Shown here piece by piece: positions 1-6,827 of a stretch of 22,712 nt of DNA. Positions within the stretch are counted from its first letter, which is position 1. Each line of letters begins with the position of its first letter. Position numbers and translations under genes: made by a program. The notes under the pieces were generated by a model, which was given only the letters and a program-made list of their open reading frames with translations, had not been told where the DNA came from and ran no database searches. The stretch comes from a virus, in the IMG/VR virus record IMGVR_UViG_3300044911_001361, positions 1 to 22,712 of that record; one strand, written 5' to 3'.

Positions 1-902
1 ACAAAGAATTAAAAGGAATAAGAAATACTTATTATCCTGAGGCAAAAGGTTTAATTATTGCCAACACGATTGAAGATGCTAAAAGTATTTTTAGTAATCT
101 ACAAAATCAAAATATAAGCTGTTCTATTATTACAAGTGACGCGGATTCAACTACCGAAACAATAAAAGAATTTAGAAATAATAATAAGCATTGGGTTGTG
201 ACTGTTCAAATGGTTTCTGAAGGAGTAAACATTCCTCAAATACGTGTTATCCTGTATTTAAACAATATTACAACCAGGACATACTTTGAACAAGTAATGG
301 GTAGAGGTGTAAGAAATTGCAAGGTTTATCAAAATGCAATAGACCATTGCTATTTTTATTATCCTAATTTTTCTTTATTTACTGAGGTTGCAGAAACTCT
401 TGAAGCAGGCTATAAGCATTTTGTAATAGACGAAAATAAAAGGATTAATACTGGACTAAGTGAAGGTTTAGAAAGAAAACCTAAAACAATACAAACTTTA
501 TTCGACGATATAATAGCTGGAAATCATGGTATTATAAACAATGGATATAAGTTTACTGACCAAGAAATAGATGCTTTAAACCAAGTCAAAGATTTAAACT
601 ATGCTTTAGCAAGTATTTTTGAAAATATGATTGCAAGGAATATTCAGAAAGATGAACCTCAGGAAAACAATAAAATAGATGAAATTCCTAAGTACGAAAA
701 AATCAAACTTGTAAAAAAGGAAATTCACAAAAGAGTTGGATATGCTATAAGGTTAGGTATTTACACTGAGTATCAAAACGCTCATTATAAATACAATGAA
801 GCTGCAAATATTAAGGATCATAAAACTTGTATGGACTTAAGATTATTAAATAAAAAATTACAAATCATTAACGATGACATCAGCAATTTCACTAAGCACT
901 AA
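1..902 (+). CDS. SF2 DEAD/DEAH-type helicase, C-terminal part (5' end outside window)
   Basis: The reading frame is open from base 3 with no stop, so the gene begins before the window. The visible part is a RecA-like helicase C-terminal domain. The strand reading LIIANTIEDAK is followed by a motif V-like stretch, VSEGVNIPQIRVILYL, and a motif VI-like QVMGRGVR with the arginine finger region. This arrangement is typical of phage and type III restriction-like SF2 helicases that unwind or translocate on DNA. About 190 residues follow motif VI, rich in Lys, Glu and Asn, with no recognised domain. It overlaps the next gene by 29 nt, which suggests translational coupling at the start of the replication block. 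A restriction-type motor cannot be excluded because motifs I and II are outside the window. Confidence 0.85.
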   Translation, partial: KELKGIRNTYYPEAKGLIIANTIEDAKSIFSNLQNQNISCSIITSDADSTTETIKEFRNNNKHWVVTVQMVSEGVNIPQIRVILYLNNITTRTYFEQVMGRGVRNCKVYQNAIDHCYFYYPNFSLFTEVAETLEAGYKHFVIDENKRINTGLSEGLERKPKTIQTLFDDIIAGNHGIINNGYKFTDQEIDALNQVKDLNYALASIFENMIARNIQKDEPQENNKIDEIPKYEKIKLVKKEIHKRVGYAIRLGIYTEYQNAHYKYNEAANIKDHKTCMDLRLLNKKLQIINDDISNFTKH

Positions 903-1479
903 TCCAGAGGAAGTTTACAATAAACTTATTGACATAAATGGTATAAACAGTTTTGGTTTAGCCATGACCTATTTTGATTCTTTATATTCATTTAAAGACT
1001 TTTGGAGTAACAGACACCCTTATGGTTTGTCTCCTAAAACTTTTACAACTTATGTAGAATTTGCAAGGTACGAAGTGCCCTGGGGATTAGGCTGGGACAT
1101 TGATGTTATAAAAGCACATTGTAAGCGAAAACCTAATATTTGGCAGGAACATGAAGAACAAATTAATGCAATGCCTAAACACGGCATTAATCAACACAAT
1201 AAAGGAGGTTATATATCACCTCCTCAAATTGATAAAGGTACTTCAAGACAATACCAAATTCAACGCCTTAAACGTGATGCCCCTGACATTGCCACTAAGG
1301 TAATTAACCGTGAAATAAGCGCAAAGCAAGGCATGGAAATAGCTGGGTTAAAAGATAGAACAGTTGTTGTAAAATGCAAGGCTGAAGATTTTGTAACTAA
1401 GGCAATAAATAATCTTGAAATTAATCAGATTGAAAAATTAGTGCAAGACCTTACTTTATACCTGAAGGAAATGAAATAA
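874..1479 (+). CDS. conserved phage protein, possible DNA-binding
   Basis: A 201-aa protein of unknown function. The middle (residues about 120-160) holds GTSRQYQIQRLKRDAP followed by a KV(I)NREISAKQGMEIAGLK-like stretch. From memory, this 'TS-Y-RLKRDAP…GE(I/L)SA…A' pattern recurs in proteins of cyanobacterial and Bacteroidota phages, and it resembles a helix-turn-helix segment of ParB/KorB-like proteins. The N-terminal half is Tyr/Phe/Trp-rich, with no recognised fold. The start overlaps the helicase end by 29 nt. The structured RNA with its terminator begins 18 nt after the stop, so this is the last gene before a regulated boundary. The DNA-binding role is inferred from the motif only. Confidence 0.75.
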   Translation: MTSAISLSTNPEEVYNKLIDINGINSFGLAMTYFDSLYSFKDFWSNRHPYGLSPKTFTTYVEFARYEVPWGLGWDIDVIKAHCKRKPNIWQEHEEQINAMPKHGINQHNKGGYISPPQIDKGTSRQYQIQRLKRDAPDIATKVINREISAKQGMEIAGLKDRTVVVKCKAEDFVTKAINNLEINQIEKLVQDLTLYLKEMK

Positions 1480-1497
1480 ATTCTTTATCTTTAATCA

Positions 1498-1594
1498 TTC
1501 TTTTGAACGAGGTGCAAGTCATTCAAAAGAACTTCGGGACAATATCCGCATTGTTTCATCTAACCCAGTAGCCTTGCACCTGCTGGGTTTTTTT
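1498..1594 (+). ncRNA. three-hairpin structured RNA with predicted kissing loops, leader of the replication initiator
   Basis: Three hairpins sit nearly end to end. HP1 is 1498-1507 (TTCTTTTGAA) paired with 1522-1531 (TTCAAAAGAA), a perfect 10-bp stem with a 14-nt loop. HP2 is 1536-1543 with 1550-1557, 8 bp including two G-U pairs and a 6-nt loop. HP3 is 1562-1570 with 1581-1589, 9 bp with one G-U pair and a 10-nt loop, followed by a run of T. The HP1 loop contains GGTGCAAG (1511-1518) and the HP3 loop contains CTTGCACC (1573-1580); these are exact complements, so the loops can kiss. Linkers between hairpins are only 4 nt. HP3 with its T run is an intrinsic terminator 8 nt before the ATG of the replication initiator. 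An attenuator, a copy-number-type regulator or a small RNA are all possible. I did not recognise a known RNA family. Confidence 0.7.
1562..1594 (+). terminator. intrinsic terminator (third hairpin of the structured RNA)
   Basis: The stem AACCCAGTA/TGCTGGGTT encloses a 10-nt loop and is followed by seven T (1588-1594). It would end transcripts of the helicase block and stands 8 nt before the ATG at 1603. The replication initiator is therefore expressed either by read-through or from a promoter inside the structured RNA region. The loop pairs with the first hairpin's loop, which could modulate termination. Confidence 0.75.
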
Positions 1595-1602
1595 ATAAAC
1601 TT

Positions 1603-2556
1603 ATGATAAACATTGATACAAGACTTTTGCCGCAGGTGACGCCTGACCAGTTGTTTCTCCTTTGTCACATTGTAAATTTTATGAATGAAAACCGTATGTG
1701 TTTCCCTTCAAACAAAAAATTGATTGAACAATCTGGATTCAGCGATTCAAAGATTTTACGGGTTAAAAATGAATTGGTAACACGGAAAATTATAAGCGTA
1801 AAACAACGCTTTAGACCTGATGGAAGCCAAACAAGTAACCTTTATAAGATTACCACGGAGTTAATCGGCGTATTTGTAACGGGTAAAAATATGTCAAATT
1901 TGGATACCTCCCCCTTTAATGATGAAGAGGGGGGGATATTCATCCATGAAGGGGGGACGCCTTCACCAATGAAGCCCCTTGAAGTATTAGCCAATTCAAG
2001 TATTAACCATATTCAAGTATTAGTTGAAAATCCTTCAGATTTTACCGACTTTACAAAAGTTTCAAATGATTTTCCAAATGTCCAAACCCCCAAAGTAAAC
2101 CCCTTTACCGTTGTTGCTAAGTTGCAAAGTGAAAAAGAAAATGAAAAAAGTTCCGCGAAAAAAGAAAAAGAAAAGACGCCCTCCCCCACTTACGCCGCCT
2201 TCACCGTGTTTTGCCAAACGTTTGAATCCTTATCCGGTGCCGCGTATCCCACGGATCAAAATGGACATTATATTATGATGCCCAAAGATGCAGGGCAAAT
2301 GGGAAATCTCCTGAAATACATTGACAAAATAGACAGGCAGGGCGATAGCCTTGAGGCATTGAAGGTGTTTATACAAGCCGCGTGGAACTTGAATGACAAA
2401 TGGCTGAGGGCAAATTTCACCATAGCAAACATTTATGGACAAGCCTCAAAGATATTTACGGCATACCAAACGACAAGCCCAGCGGCAAAGGACAAAGCGT
2501 ATAATGACAGGCTTCAAGAATTGCTTGCCGAAAGGATGGCAAAGTTTCAAGATTAA
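1603..2556 (+). CDS. winged-helix replication initiator-like protein
   Basis: A 317-aa protein. Residues about 10-85 look like the winged helix-turn-helix of phage replication proteins of the lambda O / RepA / helix_turn_helix_36 kind: QVTPDQLFLLCHIVNF, CFPSNKKLIEQSGFSDSKI (recognition helix), then VTRKIISVKQRFRPDGSQ (wing). A low-complexity linker (about 100-200, ending in a Lys/Glu-rich KEKEKTPSP stretch) leads to a C-terminal domain (about 200-300) of unknown fold, possibly the replisome contact. The linker DNA has G runs and spaced ATGAAG repeats like an origin inside an initiator gene. The following gene, 14 nt downstream, looks like its partner. The leader is the structured RNA ending in a terminator. 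Family placement is good; the exact function is inference. Confidence 0.7.
   Translation: MINIDTRLLPQVTPDQLFLLCHIVNFMNENRMCFPSNKKLIEQSGFSDSKILRVKNELVTRKIISVKQRFRPDGSQTSNLYKITTELIGVFVTGKNMSNLDTSPFNDEEGGIFIHEGGTPSPMKPLEVLANSSINHIQVLVENPSDFTDFTKVSNDFPNVQTPKVNPFTVVAKLQSEKENEKSSAKKEKEKTPSPTYAAFTVFCQTFESLSGAAYPTDQNGHYIMMPKDAGQMGNLLKYIDKIDRQGDSLEALKVFIQAAWNLNDKWLRANFTIANIYGQASKIFTAYQTTSPAAKDKAYNDRLQELLAERMAKFQD
1922..1974 (+). other. candidate replication origin tract inside the initiator gene
   Basis: Three ATGAAG words start at 1922, 1946 and 1969, spaced 24 and 23 bp, and the first two lead into G runs of 7 (1929-1935) and 6 (1951-1956). The tract lies in the linker-coding part of the initiator-like gene, the position where lambdoid phages keep origin iterons. 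The repeats are short and imperfect, so this is only a candidate; a codon-level explanation (Glu-Gly-Gly linker) is possible. Confidence 0.25.
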
Positions 2557-2570
2557 AAAACCAACCAATT

Positions 2571-3308
2571 ATGAACAACTTACCAATGATTGCCAATCGC
2601 GTGGAAGAAAAGATACAAGACGTGCAGCTTGTTATCCAGAACCGCGAATTAAGGATTTTTAAAACGGGAACAAAGGAAGCCATCCCGAAGATTGCCCAAA
2701 CCTTAAGCCACTTGCTCCCCGTGTATGGCATTGAGCCAAAGCCCGAACACTTGATGGAGGTCACCGACTTTATTTCAAATTACAAGTTACTTGCCGTTGA
2801 TGAGATTAAACTTGCTTTTGAAAAGTTTGCAAAACAAGAACTTGATATTAATGACCATAAATTTTACGGCAAAGTTGACCTTCATGCGATTGGAAGAATC
2901 CTGACCGCGTACATTACCTGGAGGCAAAAGATATATTTCGCGATGGATTCCGATATTCAAGCGAAGAAGGAAGAAGAGGATCGGATTAAACGCCTGGGCA
3001 AAGTTGCTGAGGAATACGATAAGGACTTTGATAACAAGTTGAAAAACTTTCAAAAGCCGCTGGAAGAAATACCCGTATTTTGGTACGACGAATGTGTGAA
3101 GCGTGGTTATATCAACGAATGGAAGGAAGGCGAAAAGGAAGCCTTGTGGCTTGAGGCTCAGGAAATGGCAAAGCAGGAAAAGCCTGATTCCGACAATATG
3201 ATTGATCGCAAGAACCACATGAGAAAAATTGAGGAAGGAAATATGCCACGGGCCCGCGCACTTGCTTACAAGTTAGCCGTCTGGCGCAAGGTGTTATTAA
3301 GAGATTAA
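2571..3308 (+). CDS. unknown protein next to initiator, possible helicase loader
   Basis: A 245-aa, highly charged, mostly helical protein with no signal or membrane segment. Residues about 60-125 contain FISNYKLLAVDEIKLAFEKF and then YGKVDLHAIGRILTAYI. From memory, this combination occurs in proteins paired with wHTH initiators in Bacteroidota phages. The central Lys/Glu-rich stretch (about 125-160) may form a coiled coil. Position directly after the initiator suggests a role like DnaC or lambda P in loading the replicative helicase, but no AAA+ Walker motifs are visible, so that assignment rests on context. The start is 14 nt after the initiator stop. Confidence 0.65.
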   Translation: MNNLPMIANRVEEKIQDVQLVIQNRELRIFKTGTKEAIPKIAQTLSHLLPVYGIEPKPEHLMEVTDFISNYKLLAVDEIKLAFEKFAKQELDINDHKFYGKVDLHAIGRILTAYITWRQKIYFAMDSDIQAKKEEEDRIKRLGKVAEEYDKDFDNKLKNFQKPLEEIPVFWYDECVKRGYINEWKEGEKEALWLEAQEMAKQEKPDSDNMIDRKNHMRKIEEGNMPRARALAYKLAVWRKVLLRD

Positions 3309-3317
3309 AAAAATAAT

Positions 3318-3542
3318 ATGAAAAAAGCATTAATTTATTACGCAGTCATTGATAATGAATGTAACGGAAATTCTTTTATTTTAAATTCCAATGAATGTTT
3401 GCCAAAAGAACTTTGTGGAGATTCTGATTGGTATTTTAATGTAAAAACAAAAATGTTTTGTAGATTTTTTACTCATCACCATGAAATTTATGGTTTACAA
3501 AAAGAATATGAGGAAATAAAAGGACATTTATTGAAGGAATAA
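3318..3542 (+). CDS. small hypothetical protein
   Basis: A 74-aa soluble protein rich in aromatic residues and His (…FCRFFTHHHEIYG…), with four cysteines spread through the chain but no zinc-finger spacing. It is AT-richer than the two genes before it. It starts 9 nt after the preceding stop and is followed by a clear terminator, so it ends the initiator operon. I do not recognise a family. Confidence 0.6.
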   Translation: MKKALIYYAVIDNECNGNSFILNSNECLPKELCGDSDWYFNVKTKMFCRFFTHHHEIYGLQKEYEEIKGHLLKE

Positions 3543-3566
3543 GTTTCATAATTTGGTTTTGTTTTG

Positions 3567-3599
3567 GTGGGGTATAGAAATTATACCTCACTTTTTTTT
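3567..3599 (+). terminator. intrinsic terminator
   Basis: The 10-bp stem GTGGGGTATA/TATACCTCAC (one G-U pair) has a GAAAT loop and is followed by eight T (3592-3599). It closes the initiator operon and insulates the promoter-like repeat that starts 4 nt later. Confidence 0.85.
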
Positions 3600-3603
3600 A
3601 ATT

Positions 3604-3660
3604 TATTTTTGTAAATATTTTTTTATTCAAATAATTATATTTAAATTTACGTATTGAAAA
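3604..3660 (+). promoter_or_regulatory. promoter-like repeated element, copy 1 of 3
   Basis: This stretch aligns with 9095-9150 and 10428-10484. All three copies share TATT(T/A)TTG, then GTAAATATTTTTTT, an AT-rich middle, then AAATTTACGTATTGAAAA. The distance from the G of TTG to the G of TTACG is 40 bp in every copy. TATTTTTG fits the Bacteroidota -7 consensus TAnnTTTG. GTAAAT and ATTTAC form an inverted repeat spanning 40 bp, which suggests an operator. Which element is the actual -7 box is not settled by sequence. Confidence 0.65.
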
Positions 3661-3678
3661 TAACAAAAGCCAATTATC

Positions 3679-3897
3679 ATGATGACAATGAATGAATTAA
3701 AAAACCACTTTGACAAGGTTCACGAATTAGTAGCCGATGCAGCATTTGTAAAAACTGTTTATCACGCGGTAAAATCTCAGGGTTGCACCGATGAAGAATG
3801 GGAGGCAAACAAAATGCCAATAGTTGCAAGAATGGCAAACGAGTATCTAAACAAGTTAGACCAGGATATTAAAAAAGTTCAAGAATCATGGAGCTAA
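3679..3897 (+). CDS. small hypothetical protein in an isolated expression cassette (1 of 3)
   Basis: A 72-aa, helical, slightly acidic protein (FDKVHELVADAAFV…CTDEEWEANKM…) with no recognised family. Two ATGs are possible; the second, at 3682, reads ATGACAA and matches the start of the other two genes behind the same promoter-like repeat, so 3682 may be the true start. The gene stands alone: a terminator and the repeat lie upstream, and a terminator overlaps its last codons. The insulated, independently driven layout suggests a product needed at its own time or dose, for example a host-takeover or anti-defence factor; that is inference. Confidence 0.7.
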   Translation: MMTMNELKNHFDKVHELVADAAFVKTVYHAVKSQGCTDEEWEANKMPIVARMANEYLNKLDQDIKKVQESWS

Positions 3898-3910
3898 CAA
3901 CTCCATTTTT
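3888..3910 (+). terminator. probable intrinsic terminator overlapping the gene end
   Basis: The stem ATGGAG/CTCCAT (6 bp) has a 7-nt loop that contains the TAA stop codon of the preceding gene, followed by TTTTT. The stem is short, but it directly precedes a T run and makes the upstream gene monocistronic. Confidence 0.55.
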
Positions 3911-3931
3911 CCACCTTCAAAAACTTACCAA

Positions 3932-4195
3932 ATGAATATTACAAAATACACCTGCAAATGTACCCTTGATAAAAAGCTGGGTCACTTTGTACACGTTATC
4001 TTCTCCCACGGCTTCGGATTGTACGGGCAAACGTCGCCGCATTCGCCTGAAGATAACATGGAGATTCACGGCTGGACATTTGAGCCGCATGACATTGACC
4101 TTGAATTATATCCACAAATCAACAGTCGAAACCTCATGCCTCTTGTTGCTGAGAACGAAATGGACTGGACAATTTTAACAAATCAATCACTTTAA
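3932..4195 (+). CDS. small hypothetical protein
   Basis: An 87-aa soluble protein with a CKC pair near residue 10 and several His and aromatic residues (FVHVIFSHGFGLYG, PHSPEDNMEIHGWTFEPHD). No family was recognised. It starts 34 nt after the previous gene and 21 nt after that gene's probable terminator; no separate promoter was identified. A 12-nt gap separates it from the next gene. Confidence 0.6.
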   Translation: MNITKYTCKCTLDKKLGHFVHVIFSHGFGLYGQTSPHSPEDNMEIHGWTFEPHDIDLELYPQINSRNLMPLVAENEMDWTILTNQSL

Positions 4196-4207
4196 AAACA
4201 AACCAAA

Positions 4208-4558
4208 ATGGAAAACATTGAAAGCACTTTTACAAACAACGCTCTTACCCGTTATTACGAGGAACGCATCGTGTATCTTGAAGGCGAAAACGAAAGATTA
4301 AGAAACGAGGCTCGCGCCGACTTTTGGATTGTTCTTGATTTTTGGATTTACTCTCAAAGAATGATTCAGGCTTATGTTAGTTGGCATAATGAAGCGAAGC
4401 ACGATCATTACCTTGATTGTATAAAAACGATGCTTGAAACATTGGAGGCTCATGAAACAAGGGTTTTGGATACTGCGATTAATAAACTAAGAATTGAAGT
4501 TATTGCTTGTTGCAAAATCGCGATTATTAAATGCCAACAAATAACCGAATCAAGATGA
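4208..4558 (+). CDS. hypothetical helical protein
   Basis: A 116-aa protein that begins with a likely coiled coil (TRYYEERIVYLEGENERLRNEAR) and continues as amphipathic helix, with two Cys in IACCKI near the end. No catalytic motif was seen. Its TGA overlaps the ATG of the next gene (ATGA), so the two are probably translationally coupled. Confidence 0.65.
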   Translation: MENIESTFTNNALTRYYEERIVYLEGENERLRNEARADFWIVLDFWIYSQRMIQAYVSWHNEAKHDHYLDCIKTMLETLEAHETRVLDTAINKLRIEVIACCKIAIIKCQQITESR

Positions 4559-4815
4559 TTAATATACAAGACTTCGCGCTCAATGCCTCATTAAGCATTT
4601 GTCCCAACCATATCGTTGAACCAAAGCACTTGCAAAAATGGTGGAGGCAAAGGGGAGTCGGTGAACTTGAAAAATACTTTTACACAGGAAATAAGATTAG
4701 TTACGCTCAGGAAATAGACTGGAAGGCAATAAGTGACCACAAAAAACAAATGTGGTACGATTCTCAAAATTTTCAAATTCAAGCAGGAAATGAATATTCT
4801 AAAAGGCAAGGTTAA
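4555..4815 (+). CDS. small hypothetical protein
   Basis: An 86-aa product when started at 4555, where ATG overlaps the preceding TGA as ATGA; an in-frame ATG at 4531 would add eight residues but deepen the overlap. The sequence is basic and Trp-rich (LQKWWRQRGVGELEKYF, DWKAISDHKKQMWY). No family was recognised. The end overlaps the SSB-like gene by 26 nt, so it belongs to the same transcription unit, perhaps as a DNA-metabolism accessory. Confidence 0.6.
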   Translation: MINIQDFALNASLSICPNHIVEPKHLQKWWRQRGVGELEKYFYTGNKISYAQEIDWKAISDHKKQMWYDSQNFQIQAGNEYSKRQG

Positions 4816-5248
4816 ATACACGGCGGGCAAAGTGTTTGAGGGTCAATACGGACCATCCATTAACGCCGCAATTACATTGGATAACGGTACGGACATCCGC
4901 GTTTACGGAAAACCAGACGATACAAAGTTAATGGCTTTGAAAAAAGACGACACCGTTACCATCATTCACGACGGCAAAAGTTACAAGGTCGCATTTGACA
5001 TGGTCACAGCCGACGAAATACCTGAAAAGGTACAAACACCCACCGAAGGCGCGAACGTGCAGCAGGCGGCAAATGTACCCCCTAAAAGCAACGGTAAGCT
5101 AACACATGATGAAATCACGGAAAAGGCGACGTTAATGACTTCGGTTTATGCTGACATATTTCACCAGTTGCAAGCATCAGGCTTAGAACCTGCCCAGGCG
5201 CAACCTGCCGCCGCCACGATCTTTATTCAAATCGGAAAATATTTTTAA
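4790..5248 (+). CDS. OB-fold protein, possible phage single-stranded DNA-binding protein
   Basis: The product is 152 aa from the ATG at 4790, chosen because it is preceded by AGGAA and starts directly at the first strand MNILKGKVKYTAGKVFEGQY; an upstream in-frame ATG at 4733 would add 19 unlikely residues. Residues 1-65 alternate as five short strands (SINAAITLDNGTDIRVYGKP, TVTIIHDGKSYKV), which fits an OB fold. A Pro/Gln/Ala-rich linker (about 75-100) leads to a helical C-terminal domain (LTHDEITEKATLMTSVYADI). Neighbouring replication genes and the downstream exonuclease make ssDNA binding plausible. The acidic C-terminal tip of bacterial SSBs is absent. A terminator follows. Confidence 0.55.
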   Translation: MNILKGKVKYTAGKVFEGQYGPSINAAITLDNGTDIRVYGKPDDTKLMALKKDDTVTIIHDGKSYKVAFDMVTADEIPEKVQTPTEGANVQQAANVPPKSNGKLTHDEITEKATLMTSVYADIFHQLQASGLEPAQAQPAAATIFIQIGKYF

Positions 5249-5266
5249 TCAATTTGGTACGTTTTT

Positions 5267-5294
5267 CCCCAGCCTGAAAAATGGCTGGGGTTTT
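5267..5294 (+). terminator. intrinsic terminator
   Basis: A perfect 8-bp GC-rich stem, CCCCAGCC/GGCTGGGG, has an 8-nt loop and is followed by TTTT. It lies 18 nt after the stop of the OB-fold gene. The T run is short, so read-through into the next genes is possible. Confidence 0.75.
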
Positions 5295-5317
5295 ACCGCG
5301 CCGCAAAAACAAAAAAA

Positions 5318-5536
5318 ATGAACGACAAATATTTAGAAAGAGCATTAGATAATATATCGACTGAAATTAATGATATTTTTATTATGCTTAAACAAAAAAT
5401 TGAAGAACTTGAAAATGATTTGATTGAATTAGAAGAGCAGCATGAACAATCTTTAAAAGTTGCTTTTGAAAAAGGTTACGAAGAAGGTGTTAAATATACC
5501 GACGGACTTATTAAAGACGAAAAATTCCCATTTTAA
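5318..5536 (+). CDS. small coiled-coil protein (paralogue of the next gene)
   Basis: A 72-aa acidic protein, largely coiled coil (MLKQKIEELENDLIELEEQH). Its C-terminal part, AFEKGYEEGVKY, resembles AFEKGYIQGAKEW in the following gene, which suggests a tandem duplication with divergence. The N-terminus MNDKYLERA also resembles the coiled-coil protein at 8555. It is AT-rich with an A-rich leader. No function is recognised. Confidence 0.65.
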   Translation: MNDKYLERALDNISTEINDIFIMLKQKIEELENDLIELEEQHEQSLKVAFEKGYEEGVKYTDGLIKDEKFPF

Positions 5537-5549
5537 AAACAAAAGAACC

Positions 5550-5846
5550 ATGGAAAACCAAGAAGAAAAAGAAACGTCGTTGGAATACTTTTACGATAAG
5601 GTATTGGACGCCTCCGAGTTTTACGAAAGCGAATACAAAGCCATTGTCGATGCTTTGAATGAGGCAAAGAAAATGTATGCTGAGGAAATTGCTAAGGCAT
5701 TTGAAAAGGGTTATATACAAGGGGCTAAGGAGTGGCTTGAACCATTTAAAAAACAAATATGGGAAGGTGCAAAAAATAGATATTTAAAGGAACAAAAGGA
5801 ACAATATGATTATGAAACAAAATTACGTCTTAATATAAATAAATAA
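5550..5846 (+). CDS. small charged helical protein (paralogue of previous gene)
   Basis: A 98-aa product from the ATG at 5550, 13 nt after the previous stop and behind an A-rich leader; in-frame sequence further upstream overlaps the preceding gene and is not needed. It is strongly charged and helical, with AKAFEKGYIQGAKEWLEPF shared in outline with the gene before it. No catalytic or binding motif is visible. It ends 8 nt before the exonuclease gene, so the two are probably cotranscribed. Confidence 0.65.
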   Translation: MENQEEKETSLEYFYDKVLDASEFYESEYKAIVDALNEAKKMYAEEIAKAFEKGYIQGAKEWLEPFKKQIWEGAKNRYLKEQKEQYDYETKLRLNINK

Positions 5847-5854
5847 TATTAACC

Positions 5855-6457
5855 ATGCTCCTTCCAAAAAAATATATATCAGTCAGCCAAATCAACCTTT
5901 GGTACAGTGACCGTCAAAAGTACATTAATCGTTACTTTTTAAACCTTCCTGAAGAACCATCCATTTACATGGATTTTGGCAAGCGCTTTGCCGAGGATAC
6001 GGAGGCGTTTATCAAAAATGGTATAATCATGGAAACCTTTCCCGATTTTTACATTGATAAAATACAAGGCTTCAAAGGGCTTGAAGCTGAGAAACCAATA
6101 AGCCTGAGTATTAATGACATTCAAGTCGTTGGATACATTGACGCATGGGACAGGGAGAACAACCGCGTTATTGACTTTAAAACCTCAGGAAGACCGTGGA
6201 CAATGGAGACCTTGAAAACAAGCCTTCAAATGAAAGTGTACGCCCTGGCAATGTTTGTAAATGGGGAAACAATTCCCGAAAGTCAAATCAACTGGCTGGG
6301 GACAAAGATGACGAAAAACGGCTTATCTTTTACCGGTGAAAGTTATGAATTAAACCATACCTTTGAAATGGATGACTTACTCAAAGCCATTGTTTTAATT
6401 GAGCAGACTTGCAAGCAGATAAGCGAGGTTTACAAAAGTTTTTTACATACCCATTAA
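5855..6457 (+). CDS. PD-(D/E)XK superfamily exonuclease (RecB/Cas4-like)
   Basis: A 200-aa protein with the core motifs of the PD-(D/E)XK nuclease fold in order: an early Glu in FGKRFAEDTEAF (E47), GYIDAWD (D96), VIDFKTS (D107, K109), and the QMKVYALA motif (Q125, Y129) typical of the RecB/AddB/Cas4 clade. The length matches single-domain phage exonucleases. No iron-sulphur cysteine set is seen: the only cysteine is near the C-terminus, so it is not a typical Cas4. The likely role is processing of DNA ends for phage recombination or replication, together with the OB-fold protein upstream. An EssC-like fusion or toxin role is not supported. Confidence 0.85.
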   Translation: MLLPKKYISVSQINLWYSDRQKYINRYFLNLPEEPSIYMDFGKRFAEDTEAFIKNGIIMETFPDFYIDKIQGFKGLEAEKPISLSINDIQVVGYIDAWDRENNRVIDFKTSGRPWTMETLKTSLQMKVYALAMFVNGETIPESQINWLGTKMTKNGLSFTGESYELNHTFEMDDLLKAIVLIEQTCKQISEVYKSFLHTH

Positions 6458-6458
6458 A

Positions 6459-6827
6459 ATGGAAGTTATGACCGACGATTTGGAAAATGAATTGAAAAAG
6501 ATAATGAAATCAGATACAAGGGGACTGAGGTTCAACGATGAAAAAATCAGATACGACCTTATTCCCCCGTTGGCTAACCGTGAATGCGCCAAAGTTTGGA
6601 CGAAGGGTTTGGACAAATATCCAGCTGGCAACTGGGAAAAGGGAATGCCGTGGAGCGAGGTGATTGCCTCCGCCTTACGTCACCTTGAAGCCATTCGCCT
6701 CGGTGAGGACATTGACCAGGAAAGCGGTTGTTTGCACGCGGCGCACTTGCAATGCAACGCTCAGATGTTGACTGAATATTTTTACACAAAAAAGGAATTT
6801 GATAACCGTAAAAAATACGACAAATGA
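6459..6827 (+). CDS. dATP/dGTP diphosphohydrolase-like protein (DUF5664, MazZ-type)
   Basis: A 122-aa protein that matches the DUF5664 pattern closely: RFNDEKIRYDLIPPLANREC, KGLDKYPAGNWEKGMPW, ASALRHLEAIRLGEDIDQES, and HAAHLQCNAQML. This family contains MazZ-like all-alpha nucleotide pyrophosphohydrolases, which convert dGTP or dATP to the monophosphate. The acidic and His residues in the RHLEAIRLGEDID part probably hold the metal. In some phages MazZ supplies dGMP for 2-aminoadenine DNA, but PurZ and DatZ are not in this window, so pool control is the safer reading. It starts 1 nt after the exonuclease and overlaps the next gene by ATGA. Confidence 0.8.
   Translation: MEVMTDDLENELKKIMKSDTRGLRFNDEKIRYDLIPPLANRECAKVWTKGLDKYPAGNWEKGMPWSEVIASALRHLEAIRLGEDIDQESGCLHAAHLQCNAQMLTEYFYTKKEFDNRKKYDK

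Noticed and set aside
2230-2442. Open frame on the - strand inside the initiator gene
   Set aside because: It is antisense to a gene with clear domain pattern and shows no protein-like composition or coupling.
3966-4178. Alternative + frame of 70 codons inside 3932-4195
   Set aside because: The 3932 frame has an A-rich leader and regular spacing to the next gene; the alternative starts inside it without a leader.
5460-5549. N-terminal extension of the 5550 gene
   Set aside because: It overlaps the preceding gene in another frame; the ATG at 5550 has a proper A-rich leader.
5855-6457. Cas4 / CRISPR adaptation nuclease
   Set aside because: The iron-sulphur cysteines of Cas4 are missing and there is no CRISPR array or cas gene; a phage recombination exonuclease fits better.
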